Position numbers and translations under genes: made by a program. This document shows, piece by piece, positions 22,801 to 35,203 of a DNA stretch of 64,000 nucleotides (its first letter is position 1; each line of letters begins with the position of its first letter). Source of the stretch: Pilatotrama ljubarskyi (Eukaryota; Basidiomycota; Agaricomycetes; Polyporales; Polyporaceae); the NCBI GenBank assembly GCA_022385805.1, contig MU277717.1:62001-126000 (forward strand), written 5' to 3'. Under the pieces are notes generated by a model, which was not told where the DNA came from, did not search any database, and saw only the letters and a program-made list of their open reading frames with translations.

Positions 22801-25270
22801 CCCGCTACATCCGGCGGGTGCCAAGAGGGGATGCCGCAGAGAACCGAGCAGACATCTCGTCAAGCTTGGGAACACCTGATCGCGCGCGCTGGGCGTGAGC
22901 CGGCGCATTGTACGTACGTGCGCCGCCCATATGCCGTTGGATGAGCTTGCAGAAGACCGCGGTGGACATGATGTTGTTCGCATCATCCTTGGTCTGGCCA
23001 CACCTGCGACGCATCAGCGCAGGACTTGCCGTGGCTTTCTTCAGCAAGGCTGAGGTTTGGGTGACGGTGAGCTCCTCGGGAGAGCCAGGAGCCCGGATAC
23101 TGGAAGCATAGCGATTGTCCGCTGTACAACAGTGGGAATCTATTATATCTCCCTAGGGATAGATCAATCGACATGTCGTCGTTCCCTGACACGAGCACCG
23201 TACGCGAGGCGAACTGAATCATAGTGGAATTGAAGACGATTGTACCGGACAGAGCTCCCCACCTTCAACGAGTGTGCTTCCGTCGGGCCCGCGTGTGCTG
23301 ACAGAACTATGTATATCGAGTTGGCCCAAATAGGTATAGTCAAAGGTATAGGACCGGCCATGAAGTCCTGGCACGGGACATGAACGAGAAATTTTCTGAG
23401 GGGCGGACCTGAAGTACGTACTAGAGACCCCCGCTGTGTCTGTAAGTATAGAGACAGAGGGTTCTTGGGCGGTCTGAACCTTGAACTCGAAGAAGAGCCT
23501 CCGCCCCGCGCCCGATGCCGCTCGAAGGCTTTTTTGACGGCTTTGCGGTGTCCGATGGGATACGCCCATGCAAGTCAAACAGAGTCGTGGCTTGAGTAGC
23601 CTACTTGACGTCGTCGTCGCCGGTGGCGAGCACTTCTCTGGTCCGAGCTCCATTGTTGGCGAGGTAGGCGGGGAACGAGGCAAAGGATACTGTCGGATGT
23701 AGTATAGCTTTGGTGACGGCCTTCGAGCTGCATGTGCTCCGGTCAGTTAGGAGTCTCAACGCCGCGTCGCTCAAGCTGATTTCGTCTCGGGGCCCGAGAC
23801 TCCGAGTCCGTGGACCTTCGTCAAGCATATATCCCGCGCCGTATGTTTGTTGTGGCGGCATGCAGAGGAAGACGCACCGCATCCAGCATCCGGACGGTAA
23901 TTAAGCTGCCTTCCTGCGCGTCCTGGCTTCGGCGCGCGAAGCCTCCCTCGTGGCTCCCATGACGCCGAGGAAGGTGGCAGCGAGACGCAGCACCTTCAAA
24001 TGCTGCCCGATCCAGAACAAGCGGAGTGCATGATCTTGGAAATCAGGAGATCGCACTTTCTGCTGCTGAACAAATGGTCGATCACCTTGGTCGTCGATGG
24101 CGCGGGGCGTTCTCCGTCGACCGCGGAGAGGGCTATTCCAAAGGATGCGTGATGTTGAGCTCAATGGTTCCTGGCACGACACTTCACTTCCAACGCGTGT
24201 CTGTCAGCTTCAGGGACTTAGAGGCGTTGCGCCCTACGAACTGCCGTCATATCTGCCGAGGAAGCTCTGTGATGCAGCCCTCTTCGTGGCTTCAACGGAG
24301 GTTGGTGTGTCCGGGCATGTCTTCAGGGCTACATCGCAGCACGTCCAATCATTACCCACGGAGTGTTTCACCTGCAATGCATCTCTAGCGGCCGATTGAG
24401 CGGTAACATGGTATATGAGCGGTAGAGCACTCACGGTAGCTCACGGTGCCGTCACGCCAGGTGATGCTGGCTGCCTCTGATGCCGGCTCGACCAAGTGTG
24501 ACTGTCAGCCATTTGTATGTATGCTGGCTCCCATCCGCAACGTCAATCGCACCAAACCATCTCAAATACACGCATCCAGAGCTCGCTGTCACGGTCATGA
24601 TCATTTCTAACTCCTTGCCATCTTCTCGGCCACAAGGGTTAGGGATTGTTAATATCGACTGAGAATGAATATGGATAGTGAGTCGACGTCGACTAGCCGC
24701 TAGCAAGCTTTGCACCAATCGAGTGCATTTTGTGACAGCAAGCATGGTGGCAAACGCGCTTGATTAGCTTGCGATGTCTGAGTGTCCAAGCAAGGCGGGA
24801 CTGCTATATCTTCATGTTAGAACATGCAACTTGCAGTGCAACGATAAGTACCTTACCTGCGCTCTGCGCAGAGAATCTTTGATTCTCGACGTCCTGAGGC
24901 GGAGGTGAGGAATAGCCTGGAAAGGTACGGTACGGTAATGACTTTCCCTCCAACTTACCGGCATGAACACTTCCCAACCATTGGTAAAAGCCTCTTAGCC
25001 CTCCAGATCATCACATATAGACTGAGACAGAAGGGGGACTGACCATAGCTGTTCATCCACTCTGATAACCCGAATTGGCCCGTGAGGACCAATTCGCGGA
25101 GCGCCTTGCCTTGAACATAACATGCTGGGGACAGACGATACATCTACCAAGCTTGACTCCTGCAGCGAAGTCAGACTGCTCAGCATTGTTCATTCTACAT
25201 CAGCAGGACTGACCAAGTCTGCCCTCCGGAACGCTGAATGTGTTCACGATGCACGCCGATCAGCTTTCTG
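22801..25270 (-). other. Unresolved multi-exon or decayed gene, minus strand
   Basis: Reading the minus strand gives a series of short coding-like segments, several bounded by plausible GT and AG sites. In order from the 5' side they are: a segment with VHREHIQRSGGQTW near 25205-25260; three pieces that join in phase (GKALRELVLTGQFGLSEWM about 25033-25110, EAFTNGWEVFMP about 24960-24993, AIPHLRLRTSRIKDSLRRAQ about 24857-24915); MIMTVTASSGCVYLRWFGAI near 24560-24610; a C-terminal-looking tail ending at 23902 (LRLAATFLGVMGATREAS); LFFEFKVQTAQEPSVS near 23450; and DDANNIMSTAVFCKLIQRH near 22930-22985. I found no single consistent model and no recognisable domain. It could be one or two real genes or decaying ones. 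Confidence 0.3.
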
Positions 25271-25666
25271 AGTGAGCATCGCGCACAACCGCGCTGGTAG
25301 CAGACCCCACCAGCGGGCTGATCGTCCTTGCAACAAGTTCTGAAAAGTGTCGCTCCACATTCAGGCAACTTCCTTTGTCCTTCCTTCTCATCTCGCAGCA
25401 TAAAGGCAGAGCACGCCGTAGCGTTAGGTGGAGGGTGAGATCAACGTTGCGGTTCGTTGCAAGTTGGGTTACCGCTTTGAGCATCGGTCGCGAGGCCGGC
25501 GGATGCCGATTTCCCGTAAGCGGTGGATTTTGAGTCACAGCCGAGTCTCCCTTGTCTTTCCATCTCTCCTCGCATTGTCTATGTTGTCCCCAGAAATCGC
25601 TGCTTTCATATCTGCTAAACTCGGTGAACGACATTGCAGGCCAGCGTCGCTATCGCACTCTCCGAC

Positions 25667-28455
25667 ATGAGCCCCAAGAGGAGGACCGGCGCGGCCTCCA
25701 AACCCTCTGCCCAACCCAAGCCCGTCGCGACGACCTCCAAGCCTCCTACGGCGACGACGAGCAGCGCAGCTCCAGCGAGGGCTACGCAGGCATCCACTGT
25801 AGGGCCAACAGCGACCTCATCAAGTCAGAGAGTCTCGCCGCCACCGACCGCCCCATCACGACCGGGCGTCACGATACAGACTAATCCCGTAGCCCCACCG
25901 CCGCGAACCTTTGCTCAACCTCCAAAACCCACCGCGCAGCCAGCTAAATCGGCCCTTGCTTCTCATCTGCGGCATGCGCCCGCAGCTGCACCTGCTTCTG
26001 CCGCCAGGCCTGCTCCCGCTCAGAAACGCACATTCACTCGATCGGATCGTGTACGCGCCGAATGGCACGATTTCGAGGCCACCTGGGTCCGAACGAACCA
26101 GAGCCAGATCGAGAGGGAGCTTGACGAGCTTTTCAAAGCTGCAGAGCGGACCAGTCGTGCGAAAGGCAAGGGCGGAACTCCGAGCGGAATGGACAAGATC
26201 GTGAGCCAGATGCAGCGTGACTTCGCGCTTGCCGCTCGCGACGAGTGGGAGGCACGGCTCCAACGCGCGGGTCTGCAAGCCGAGGATTGGACCGACATGA
26301 CCCTGGAGGAGATGATAGCTGTCGAGCAGGTCCTCTCATATGACGACTCCGACTCCGAGCCGGGCGTATATGCGCAGGCCCGGCACGGATCTGTCGCAGA
26401 TTCGATCAGTTCCGGGAGTACTGTAGTTGCGGACACTACGCCACCTAGTGCTGCTCGGTCCTTGGGTGGGTGGAAGACGCATACGACGTCAACCCAGGCT
26501 GCTCCGCCCCGGAAGACGGCCGCGAGCCAACCCTTGCGTAATACCCAGTCGGTTGCTCCTCAGCACTCGATGGCAGCAGCAACCTCGGAACATGCCACGG
26601 TATGCGCATATAGCCTATACGAACTCACATGGGCTAATGCGGGTCGCTCATTCTGTAGAAGAAGTCTGCACAGACTTGGGGAGCGAAACACAATCCTGTC
26701 GTCGAAGATCTGCGCACTCTACCGAAGGAATTCTCTACGCCCAACGCTACCCCTTCAACGTCGCGTTCTGCGCAACCAGCGTCAAAGACCGCGCCAGCCG
26801 TCGCTCCTCCTCTGATAACGAGCGAACTACTTGTCTACCCTGTGCCCATCGCACTCACGCAGCCTCCACTCGACCCAGAACTCATCTCCAATGCCGCCTA
26901 CATGGGAATCGTTGAGAAGCTGCACATAAACTCCATCCGTCAGTTCCATGCCAAGGCGACCGAGGCCGACATCGAGTTTGCTAGACAACTTCGCAAGCCC
27001 ATGCCCCCGGCTGACCGCGAGTTCGCCATCCGGGCACACAAGGTTGCGATGGAGCAGTGCGCGCGCGATATCGTCTTGCGCCGCAATGAGCTACTGGAGA
27101 TCGAGCGTAAGAAGCTCAGCCTGGGCGGCGATAGTGCGCTTCCTTCTGCACTGCCGCCGGCGCCGCAACCACGCTCCGTTCAGCCTCCCGGGGCATTCCC
27201 GGAGGAACGGGCACAGCCTGCTAAGCAGCCGCCGGCGGAAACCGAGCCGCTGCTGGAGTACACCCCTGACGCTGAGCCCGAGCCCGAGAGGGAGCCGGAG
27301 GAGGTGGACGAGGTCATCGAGATCCCTCTCAAGGGGAAGGGCAAGAAGAAAGGCAAGAAAGCTGCTGTCGAGACCAAAGCCGCTGGCAACGGCCGCTCGA
27401 CCCCGACGCCTGCGGCCGCCCCTTCCACTGCGCGACCAGCCACGCCGACCCAGAAGGCAGCGCCTACAGTCGAGGCGAAGGGCAAGTCTGCTGCCCCCGC
27501 CATCGCCCCTTGGAATGCCGCGCGGACGTCTGCTCCGGCGCGTGCTGCTTCCCCCGCACCCATCAACACGAAGGTGGCGTCTTCGACCGCAGACGGTCGC
27601 TCCTCTCCCGCGCCGAGCCCGTCGTCCAGCACGCCCACACCTTGGCAGGCTGCTCAAGCCAAGTCCTCAGGTGCCTCATCTAGCGCAGCAGCGGGCAAGG
27701 CAGCAGCGGCCCAGAACGGTATTTGGGCTCCGCCTATGGCTCGCGCGACGAGCAGCAACAAGAATCCATTCGCGCCCGTGCGACCATCCCGCCTCGCCAA
27801 GGTTACGCCTGTGCCAGAACCGGATGTAGTGCCCCAGTCCCCTGAGTCGCCGGAGCCACCGTCTCCTCCAGCCGGTGAGCCGACGGGACGAGACTATGTC
27901 GCATGGTTCGCTGGGTCCTCGTCAGAGGACGATGACAGCACCTTCGACGGCTTGCTTGATGAGGATGAGGGCGATGACGAGGAACAGAGCCGTGGTCCAG
28001 GAGGTGTTGGCGGCCTACTCGCGTCTCTCGCCGGCGCATCTCCCTGGGCACTCTTTGGAGGCGAGAGCAACCAGTCGCAGAAGCGCGCCGCCTCTCCTGC
28101 TCGCGGCCGCGGAACCACTCCTACTCCCGCTCGTGCCGCCGCGGCGCGTTACACCCCCGCCCCTGACCCCCAGCCCGCGTGCGCATTCTGGGGTGCGCCT
28201 ACGGCAGGTCCATCTGGCTACTCCGCTGGCCCTTCATCCGCTCCCAAAGGGCCTCCCGGGATGTGGAAGGAGGAAGGAGACGATCTGGAGCAGATGCTCG
28301 ATTTCGCGACCTCTACGCTGGACAAGGCAGCCAAGGGTAGCGCCCGGGGAGGAGGTGCCAACATCGAAGAGGCGATGGCGATGTACGTCACTGCGGCCAA
28401 GGCTCGCGAGACGCTTACTACGCCAGTTGGTGGGCGCAGCGCATGGAAGCAATGA
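25667..28455 (+). CDS. Disordered Pro/Ala-rich protein, unrecognised
   Basis: Two exons (25667-26599 and 26659-28455) with a phase-0 intron of 59 nt, giving 909 residues. The start MSPKRRTG follows a possible splice acceptor, so a further 5' exon is possible. Residues 120-215 form the only ordered N-terminal segment (RVRAEWHDFEATWVRTNQ, DEWEARLQRAGLQ, MTLEEMIAVEQVL). A second ordered segment at about 380-460 contains NAAYMGIVEKLHINSIRQF and a helical, charged run. The rest is Pro, Ala, Ser and Thr rich, with a Lys-rich GKGKKKGKK block and a short acidic stretch (SSSEDDDSTFDG). The C-terminal 60 residues are helical (DLEQMLDFATSTLDKAAK). It has no membrane segment or signal peptide and is probably nuclear or cytoplasmic. 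Not recognised. Confidence 0.8.
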
Positions 28456-30679
28456 GCGACCAGGACCAGGCAGACCTGGTCCAGCAGAAAAGCAGTAAAC
28501 ACAAAAGCGCGACCGTTCTCATACCTGATGACGAACGAGGGTCGGTGAAGGGGTGAGTTCCACGTCTACGACGGACGCTGCCGTGCAGCCATGATTTCCC
28601 TAATATCTCTATTCATATTTCTCGTGTTACGCTAGAACTCCTGTCTTTTGCTTTCGAGCATTTCCCTCTTCCTTCTGTGCTGGATGTATCACTCTGATAC
28701 CCATAATCTTATGTATTTATATCGCTCTCATAGATGCTACCCGCTGCTGTAGGCATAGTTCTCTCTGACTCCTGATGGACGATCCGGGGCCCCCTTCCTC
28801 TTCATCTTCGCTTTTCGCTCTCCGCTTTCCCTAGCTCCGTTATGATCCCGCCCTAGTGACGCTCTGTACATATCCCGATATTTATGACGAGTTCGAACAC
28901 AGTCTGACCACGTCGATTGCGAGTTGATGCCGATCCTTACGCTAGCTCCTAGAAGGTACTCCTCCTGTGGGTATGAGAGAGGCAATGCATGCACTGTCGT
29001 GGAGGTCGTCGCGGTGCTGCGCCGCTGAGCCCTCCGAATACTACGTCCGCTTGCTTGGGTAATCCGCAGGTAAGTATGACGTATGGATTTCTCTGTAATC
29101 GGCGCGCCGAACTAACGTGCACAAGTGCTAGATCCGCGTGCTCGACCTACATGGCACGAGCTCCTGTGTCAGCTATGCTATATATACCACGCTGGGTCTA
29201 CCATGCCGAAACACACCTCATCCACCTCATCAGCATATCGGCGCAGGATTTTATAGCAACCTAGAGTGGTATATAGACTGAATAGTATGCTACAGACCAG
29301 GTCGTATACGATGAACTTATGCCGGGAACCCATGGACTCTACTAGACCACCGTGGCTTGATATAGGACTATGTATTCTTCCGCCGGACCGCCTGTAGACT
29401 ACCGCAGATTCACCTATGGGCATCCGTAAAGCTTTATCGTAGGCCACGCGGGGCTATGGAGAGCAACACATAACACCGCGTGAGGTTCTGTAGACCACCA
29501 CGCGACGTCTGACAATGCAGTGTCTCTGTCTCATGCTCTGCATACTGCACTCCGGGTTGCTTTTTGGCTTTCGACACGCGCGATCGAATATGCGAGTAAC
29601 ATTTCATTTATTAGGCTAGACTCAGAACGCGCCTAAATACATCATACTGAGGCTATATATACCGTGACAACTGCCGAGGATTATCGCGACGACACAACAA
29701 TGTGATACCTTGTTGAACCACAACACGAGCCCCATCATGCGATGGTGCATGCAGCTTCAGGCCACTGGTTTAGGCACCAAGCTGTCAGTACTCGGAAGAC
29801 GAGTGAAGGCTAGTGGACGAACCTTACATAAAGCATACCTGTCGCGATGCGCTGGCGTGGCAGGTCCCGCGCCGACTTACCCACTTGCAAAGGCCTTGGT
29901 CAGGTACTCAGATCTCATAACACTGGATATATGCGCTCGTTGTCGAGCGCATAGAAGCACTTGCAGTACTCTCAATGAGCAACTCACCTTACGAGGACCA
30001 GATGCCGTGTCGGCACACCTACCTTAGAGGGGTCGTACATCTTCTGACTCGAAAGATGATTGTCGTGGCCGTACTTGAAGGCGTCCTGCAGAGCACAGTA
30101 TGGAGATGCAGTGCGGAGCTGTCTGACGAGGGGAACCCGGAGGTCAACGCGTCCGGTTCTTATATGAAGGATGGTGGAGCGGTGAAGGAAGACGGCGCGG
30201 AGTTGAGAAATGTGACAGCTTCTCAAATGAACCCTGGGAGAACATCCACTTCGGGACATGGCCTACGCGTGAAATAGAACAAGGCCGCCACACCGTGACG
30301 CGGCCATGGGTTTTGGTCCGAGTCGTGGACACCGTGCAATACTCATCAATACAGCTCTGATACACGGAGTGAAGTGGCCTGAACCTGAGGCACTGTAGAG
30401 CAGTGTATCAGGTATCCATGGGTGATAATTGCTTATGGAGGCCGATAATTTTTCACGTCGTCTGACGGGAGACCTACAGTACAGAGAGCATGTGACGAAA
30501 CGCGGTAGTGCACTACAGACGGTCTACAATACGTCGTCGGAGGCGACGAGCGCCTATCGAGCGCTCTCACCGTCATCGTCTTCTACAGGCGCTTACATGC
30601 AAATGTTCGGTCTGCTGATGGGCTCTCGCCGCGACTTCCAGGACCCCTTTCACGACATCCGCTTCGCGGAGATAGCAAG
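28456..30679. other. Gene-poor stretch with one exon-like site
   Basis: AT-richer sequence with no firm gene. On the minus strand at about 30035-30090 there is a clean coding-like segment (FKYGHDNHLSSQKMYDPSK) between an AG acceptor and a GTAGGT donor, with TATAAG about 70 bases upstream near 30160. Possible continuation exons at 29885-29955 need a frame correction. Confidence 0.35.
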
Positions 30680-31084
30680 ATGGCCACACGCGTTTCTCCC
30701 ACTCACGATGTTGTACTGTACTTCCTCGCGATGTGAGTAGGAGTTGCTGTGGGTTCAGTGCAAAGGAGCAGCGCTCTGACGTCATTGCGTTGCAGATTCA
30801 TCCCGCCAGCCGCCGTGTTCTTCAGTGAGTCGGACTCCTCTCTCACTCACACATTAGATTGACTGTCTTCATCAGAGCGAGGACTGGCCGCAGGTTAGTA
30901 CCATACGGTGTTCACGCTCCACGCAGATTTCTGGATCAACATCCTATTGTGGATTCTTGGCTGGATCCCCGGGGTGTTGCACGCCTGGTCAGTCACGTAA
31001 TCTTTCGCCTATATGCATGCTTCACTTGCTCACATTCAATCGTGCGCTAGGTGGATCATCTCTCGAAGCGAGGGCGCAATGTAA
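30680..31084 (+). CDS. PMP3: Pmp3-family plasma membrane proteolipid
   Basis: Small two-helix membrane protein of the Pmp3/UPF0057 family, which in fungi influences plasma-membrane potential and salt tolerance. Five exons join in phase: 30680-30732, 30796-30824, 30876-30893, 30927-30987 and 31051-31084, giving 64 residues. The family signature is complete: DVVLYFLAIFIPPAAVFF, the Lys-Arg-Gly-Leu turn, then DFWINILLWILGWIPGVLHA and WWIISRSEGAM. Exon 3 is only 18 nt and intron 3 only 33 nt (30894-30926). The start at 30680 gives the short polar N-terminus usual for the family (MATRVSPTH). Confidence 0.93.
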
Positions 31085-32137
31085 CGCACCGACTGCGCAT
31101 ATGGCCCCCTAGTATTGGACCTACTCGACTGTACCAGTATAATCAGCTTGGCATCTCGAATGCAGCTCCTAAATCTTGTGTCGCAAGCATCTGTCACGAC
31201 GGGCTATGATCGATATTATAGGGCAAAGAACACGGAACGGGGCGCGCAAATGCTCCGGCGATGTCGAGCTATATGCCAACACAGAGACCCCTGAATCTTT
31301 GTTCCTGACTATGAATTGCGGTGCGTTACATGCGAGTGCAGATAGGACGCTAAGCAAGGCTGAGCACGTCGATGGTCATGGCGGTGCTTAACCTGAGTGC
31401 ACAGGAAGCACTGCGAGCGTCAGGGGCATTAGCTTCTGATCCTAACAAAGCCAAAGAGTGCACAGCCCCATACTGAACGCCATGATCGGAACATGGGCGC
31501 TTCCTGGGATGACGCGAGCGCCGAGCGCCAGTGTTGAGCCCGGATGGAGTATAATACGTTGTACAACTTCATGTAAGGACGTTCAGGGAATCTCATGTTA
31601 GCTGAACCTCGAAAGGGGAGATGCACTCGTGAGCTGGAGTACCGAAGCAGGAAATGGAACAGCTATCGCACTAACACTTAGTTCATGATCATGAAGTACT
31701 ATGGATGCGCGCGTGTCCGCAAAGGGATTGATAATTGGTGCCAATATAGATGGCATTCAGCTCACAGTAAAGCATCCTACTTAGATGTGCTCGCGGAAGC
31801 ATAAGAATCTCATTCATCAGAGCATGGGTGGACAGTATCCGACAGACGATGTACAGCGACAGCAGGACGACGATACAAAGGGGCATAGCAGTTGATACTG
31901 GGTGAGGTATAATGTCATAAGTGAGATGAGGATATCAAGGTAGGATGATGTCGCGGGCAACGGGGTTGGGGTCTGGAGCACGTGATGTTGAACATGAAAG
32001 TGATGATGATACAAGGCAGAGACTCCTGCTCCGTCAGGGCTCTTCCGTTCTGGCGGTCCGGACGCGTCTGAAGGCTGAAAGGACGCGTCAACAACTGGTG
32101 CGCGTGAAGTCAGAGAATATGGTACATACATGAGGCT
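31085..32137. other. Intergenic, no gene recognised
   Basis: AT-rich intergenic DNA with short random frames. It includes the 3' flanks of the Pmp3 gene and of the converging minus-strand orphan gene. Confidence 0.5.
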
Positions 32138-32635
32138 TCACAGCTCGTCGTAGTCCCTCCAGTCGGGGACAAAGTCGTACGGGTCCTGTGCTTCCAGGGT
32201 CTCCCAGAGCGTCCGCCCAGTCAAGTCCTGATAGTCGCGTCTGGTAGTCCCCGTCCCGTCGATCTCGTCCATGGTGCGGTCCCTCAGGTCGGGAACGACC
32301 TGGCCGTTCAGCGCACCCAGGACCTTTCGAACCTTTGGAACATTATCGATATCAGGGTGGACGGCCCTGACGCGCGCGCGGAGGACCGCGAGATTGCGGT
32401 CATTGCGCCGGGGCGGCGTCGTGGGGGTCGGCCGCGTATTCTCATCCGGGATCGCATTCTGGTTGGCGGCACCCTGCGCGTTGGCGTTGGGGCCATTGGC
32501 AGGGTTGGGGTTGGGGTTGGGGTTGGGCGCCGGAGCGGGTCCCGCGACCGGAGCTGCTTGTGCCCCGAGGACATTACGAGTGGGGGCGGGGACGAGGTAG
32601 AGCTGGGCTCCAGATGGAGTGATGTGTGCAGCCAT
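32138..32635 (-). CDS. Orphan protein with Asn-Pro repeat
   Basis: Intronless 165-residue frame that I do not recognise. Residues 25-60 are Ala/Pro/Asn-rich with a perfect Pro-Asn dipeptide repeat (PNPNPNPNP). Residues 75-165 look ordered and acidic: NLAVLRARVRAVHPDIDNVP, KVRKVLGALNGQVVPDLRD, TLWETLEAQDPYDFVPDW. No signal peptide or membrane segment. TATA-like sequences lie just upstream on the minus strand (32648-32690). The start is the only ATG of the frame and agrees with the codon bias. Size and style resemble other short intronless orphan genes in this window. Confidence 0.65.
   Translation of the reverse strand: MAAHITPSGAQLYLVPAPTRNVLGAQAAPVAGPAPAPNPNPNPNPANGPNANAQGAANQNAIPDENTRPTPTTPPRRNDRNLAVLRARVRAVHPDIDNVPKVRKVLGALNGQVVPDLRDRTMDEIDGTGTTRRDYQDLTGRTLWETLEAQDPYDFVPDWRDYDEL
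32502..32527 (+). repeat. GGGGTT repeat, potential G-quadruplex
   Basis: Five guanine runs (GGG to GGGG) separated by TT on the plus strand, which is the template strand of the orphan gene at 32138. It encodes the Pro-Asn repeat on the other strand. The spacing meets the usual pattern for a stable G-quadruplex. Confidence 0.7.
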
Positions 32636-35203
32636 GGAAGGAGGGTGATATAAGGTGGAAGGTGTTATAAGGTGAGGTATAACTGGGGGCGGCGCGTCCG
32701 GACGAGGGGCAGTGGTCGTGGGCGGAAGAGTGAGAGAGGATGGCGGTCTGGCCGCGGTTTATGAACTGTCTCGCGCGCTTGATTTGAGGCGCCGCGTCGA
32801 CATACGCAGAGGATGTCGGAGAGCTTGCCGGACACGCCGATGCCCTCAAACGGAGTCCGAGGTCTTGATTCACCATTTTGGGACTGTAGACAAAGGTTTC
32901 CACGATACCAAGCCATAGGGAAGCGCCAGGACCCCGTGCGCCGCGCGCACAGGTATCGGACATGTATGCTTCTGTTTGGGTCACCCCGAATCAGTACGCA
33001 AGATATTCCATTGCAAACAGTACGCGGAACGGCAGGACGTACTCGATGGATCTAGAATGACCGTCCGACTGCGCTTGCATCCGGTCGTCCGACTGACGGA
33101 TGTGCTGAACCTGGGCCTGCCATCAGCTACATGTCCTTGAGCTGCATGCCTGGGCGAACGCATTGACACTCAGGTAACCAAGCAGTAGGGGATACTCTTC
33201 TCAAGGGCGAGGACGACAAAGGCCTTTGCCGTGCTCACGCTTTGGCTCGAGGTGTGGCCACATCAAGGAATCGTCCCCTTCGTCGCGCGATTGTGAGCAA
33301 GGCGAAGGCGATCGTCCCTCTTCCGTCCACGGACTACAACGATGCCCTCAGTACAGAGTCGGCAGGGCCATCTGCGCTTGTCTGCGAACACTCTCGACGC
33401 TCATGACGATCTATGCAAGTCTCCAGCACTGGGCGCACGGAACGGACGACTCGTGCGCATATGCTGCCACGCTCCTGGATACCCCCTGCCGACGATGCGG
33501 CGACTCTCGCAACCCTCTCTCCTAGCGCGGCCATCCACGAGAGACATCTTTGCGACCGCACCACCAGAAGCCTCGAGGATACGCAGCGCTGATATCACCC
33601 ATCGCCACAAACATCTGTAGCCCCGGCGTGAAGCACGACGATCTATGCAGCACGCTGCTAACCGAGACATGGCTCCCGCGCCCCGCGATGACAGATAGCT
33701 AGCGTCTCCCGCTCAAGCACAGAGAGGTGAGAGGGGTACGCCTGCTCCATCCTGGCGAGCAATGAGCTCTGATGAGAATGTCGCTCCTCTGGAGCGGGCG
33801 AATAGACTACATGCAACGGCATGCCATCCAGATGAGCGCCATCCGTCTCATATCTTTACGCGCATTCATCCACGCCATGTTCCCCGCGTAGAGACCGCTG
33901 CCCCGCTTCACTCACGCACCTCCCGCGCAGAGTATTGGGCAGGCCCAAGGCGCACCCACTCACATAGAGTAGCTTGTCATACCCCCGCGTTGTACGCTGC
34001 TCGACACACTCCTGCATCACTCCGAAGTTCGCACTCGCCGTACACCAACTCCGTACGTTCTGCGAGGCTGGCCATGTCACCTCGGAGATCCCCGGCTCAC
34101 AAACACGGACGGCTCCAACGCACGACGGAATATGAAGTTCGCGCCTTGGAGACGACTGAATTGTGCTACGCTGCGCCTTTCCTCGCACAGAGGGGCTGCG
34201 AGGTGAGTGACGCCGCTCAACATGTGTCGAACTCTTTGGGAGCGCGACGACTCAGTGGCCGAGCAGAGAAAAAGTTCCTGTTACTGCACGCACGGCTACA
34301 TGCATACATGCGGTACATCCTGCCCGCGTGTACGCGTGTAGCTGTGCAGCGGCAAGTCGGGCAGGCCAGCATGAACGCCTTGGACTCTGTTATTTCGCTG
34401 ATTAGCATGTCGGGCCTCGGCGCATCCCAAATGCGGTAGTTATGGTGTTTATGCTGAGTGCCCGTGTCCGAAAGATTGACTTGTGAGGCCACCTATAGAG
34501 CTCTGCTCGCAGCAGAGTCCGGAAGGTTATACCAGCTGAGAGCTGGCCGTCAGAGGCGGACACGTCACGGAGTGCCGGTATCTGCGCACATGAACACCAT
34601 AATTCTTACATATGGTCATGACGGGGGCGTCCAAATATGTAATGTGCTGAGAGATTGCAAAGCGCGTCGAGACATGGAAGATGAGCGAGAGGTTGGCAGA
34701 GAGTGCAGTGGGCGGTAGTGTAAATTCGAAGGCGAGACAACGATATCATATGCATGCTCTGGATACTAAGTACACCGCGTTCATATACACGATCACACGC
34801 TGTAAAGGAGCTCCTTGTTCCTCATTAGTCCACATCACGCCTGTTTCACATTCCTTGTTCGGTCTCACACGCATATAAACATTCTCCTCGTCTGCTCTAT
34901 ATCACTCTCCCATATCTGCAGAGATTCACACTCACGCGATACTAGTACTTCTCGGCTCGTTCTCTCACCCGTCGTTCACCACACTCTCAACCCACTATGT
35001 ATATTCAGAGGTAATCCTTGGCCTCTCAACGTTCAACCACTAAACCACCGCGTAGGTCCGCAAGACTGCCACCTGCCTCTTGCTTGGATGACACTCAGAC
35101 AGCACGATGTTACGGTGACTTGTTGAAGCGCGTGCGCCGCGCATGCTCGAAGGCCTGAGACCTATTAGGACGCTGTACAGGTACTACCTACGTGCTACCA
35201 AAA
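32636..35203. other. Gene-poor stretch, no gene recognised
   Basis: Contains a 225-codon open frame (33762-34439) without motifs or typical codon use, which I do not call. Around 34870-35000 there is a promoter-like layout (CATATAAAC, then a C/T-rich leader and an ATG at 34999), but no gene follows. This may be a truncated gene start. Confidence 0.4.

Noticed and set aside
26948..28118. Alternative frames of 293, 188 and 207 codons within the disordered gene
   Set aside because: Shadows of the 909-residue protein, with Arg-rich compositions typical of frame-shifted GC-rich DNA.
33762..34439. 225-codon plus-strand frame
   Set aside because: Codon use is not that of neighbouring genes, composition is His/Arg/Ser-rich without order, and no splice partners or homologous motif were seen.
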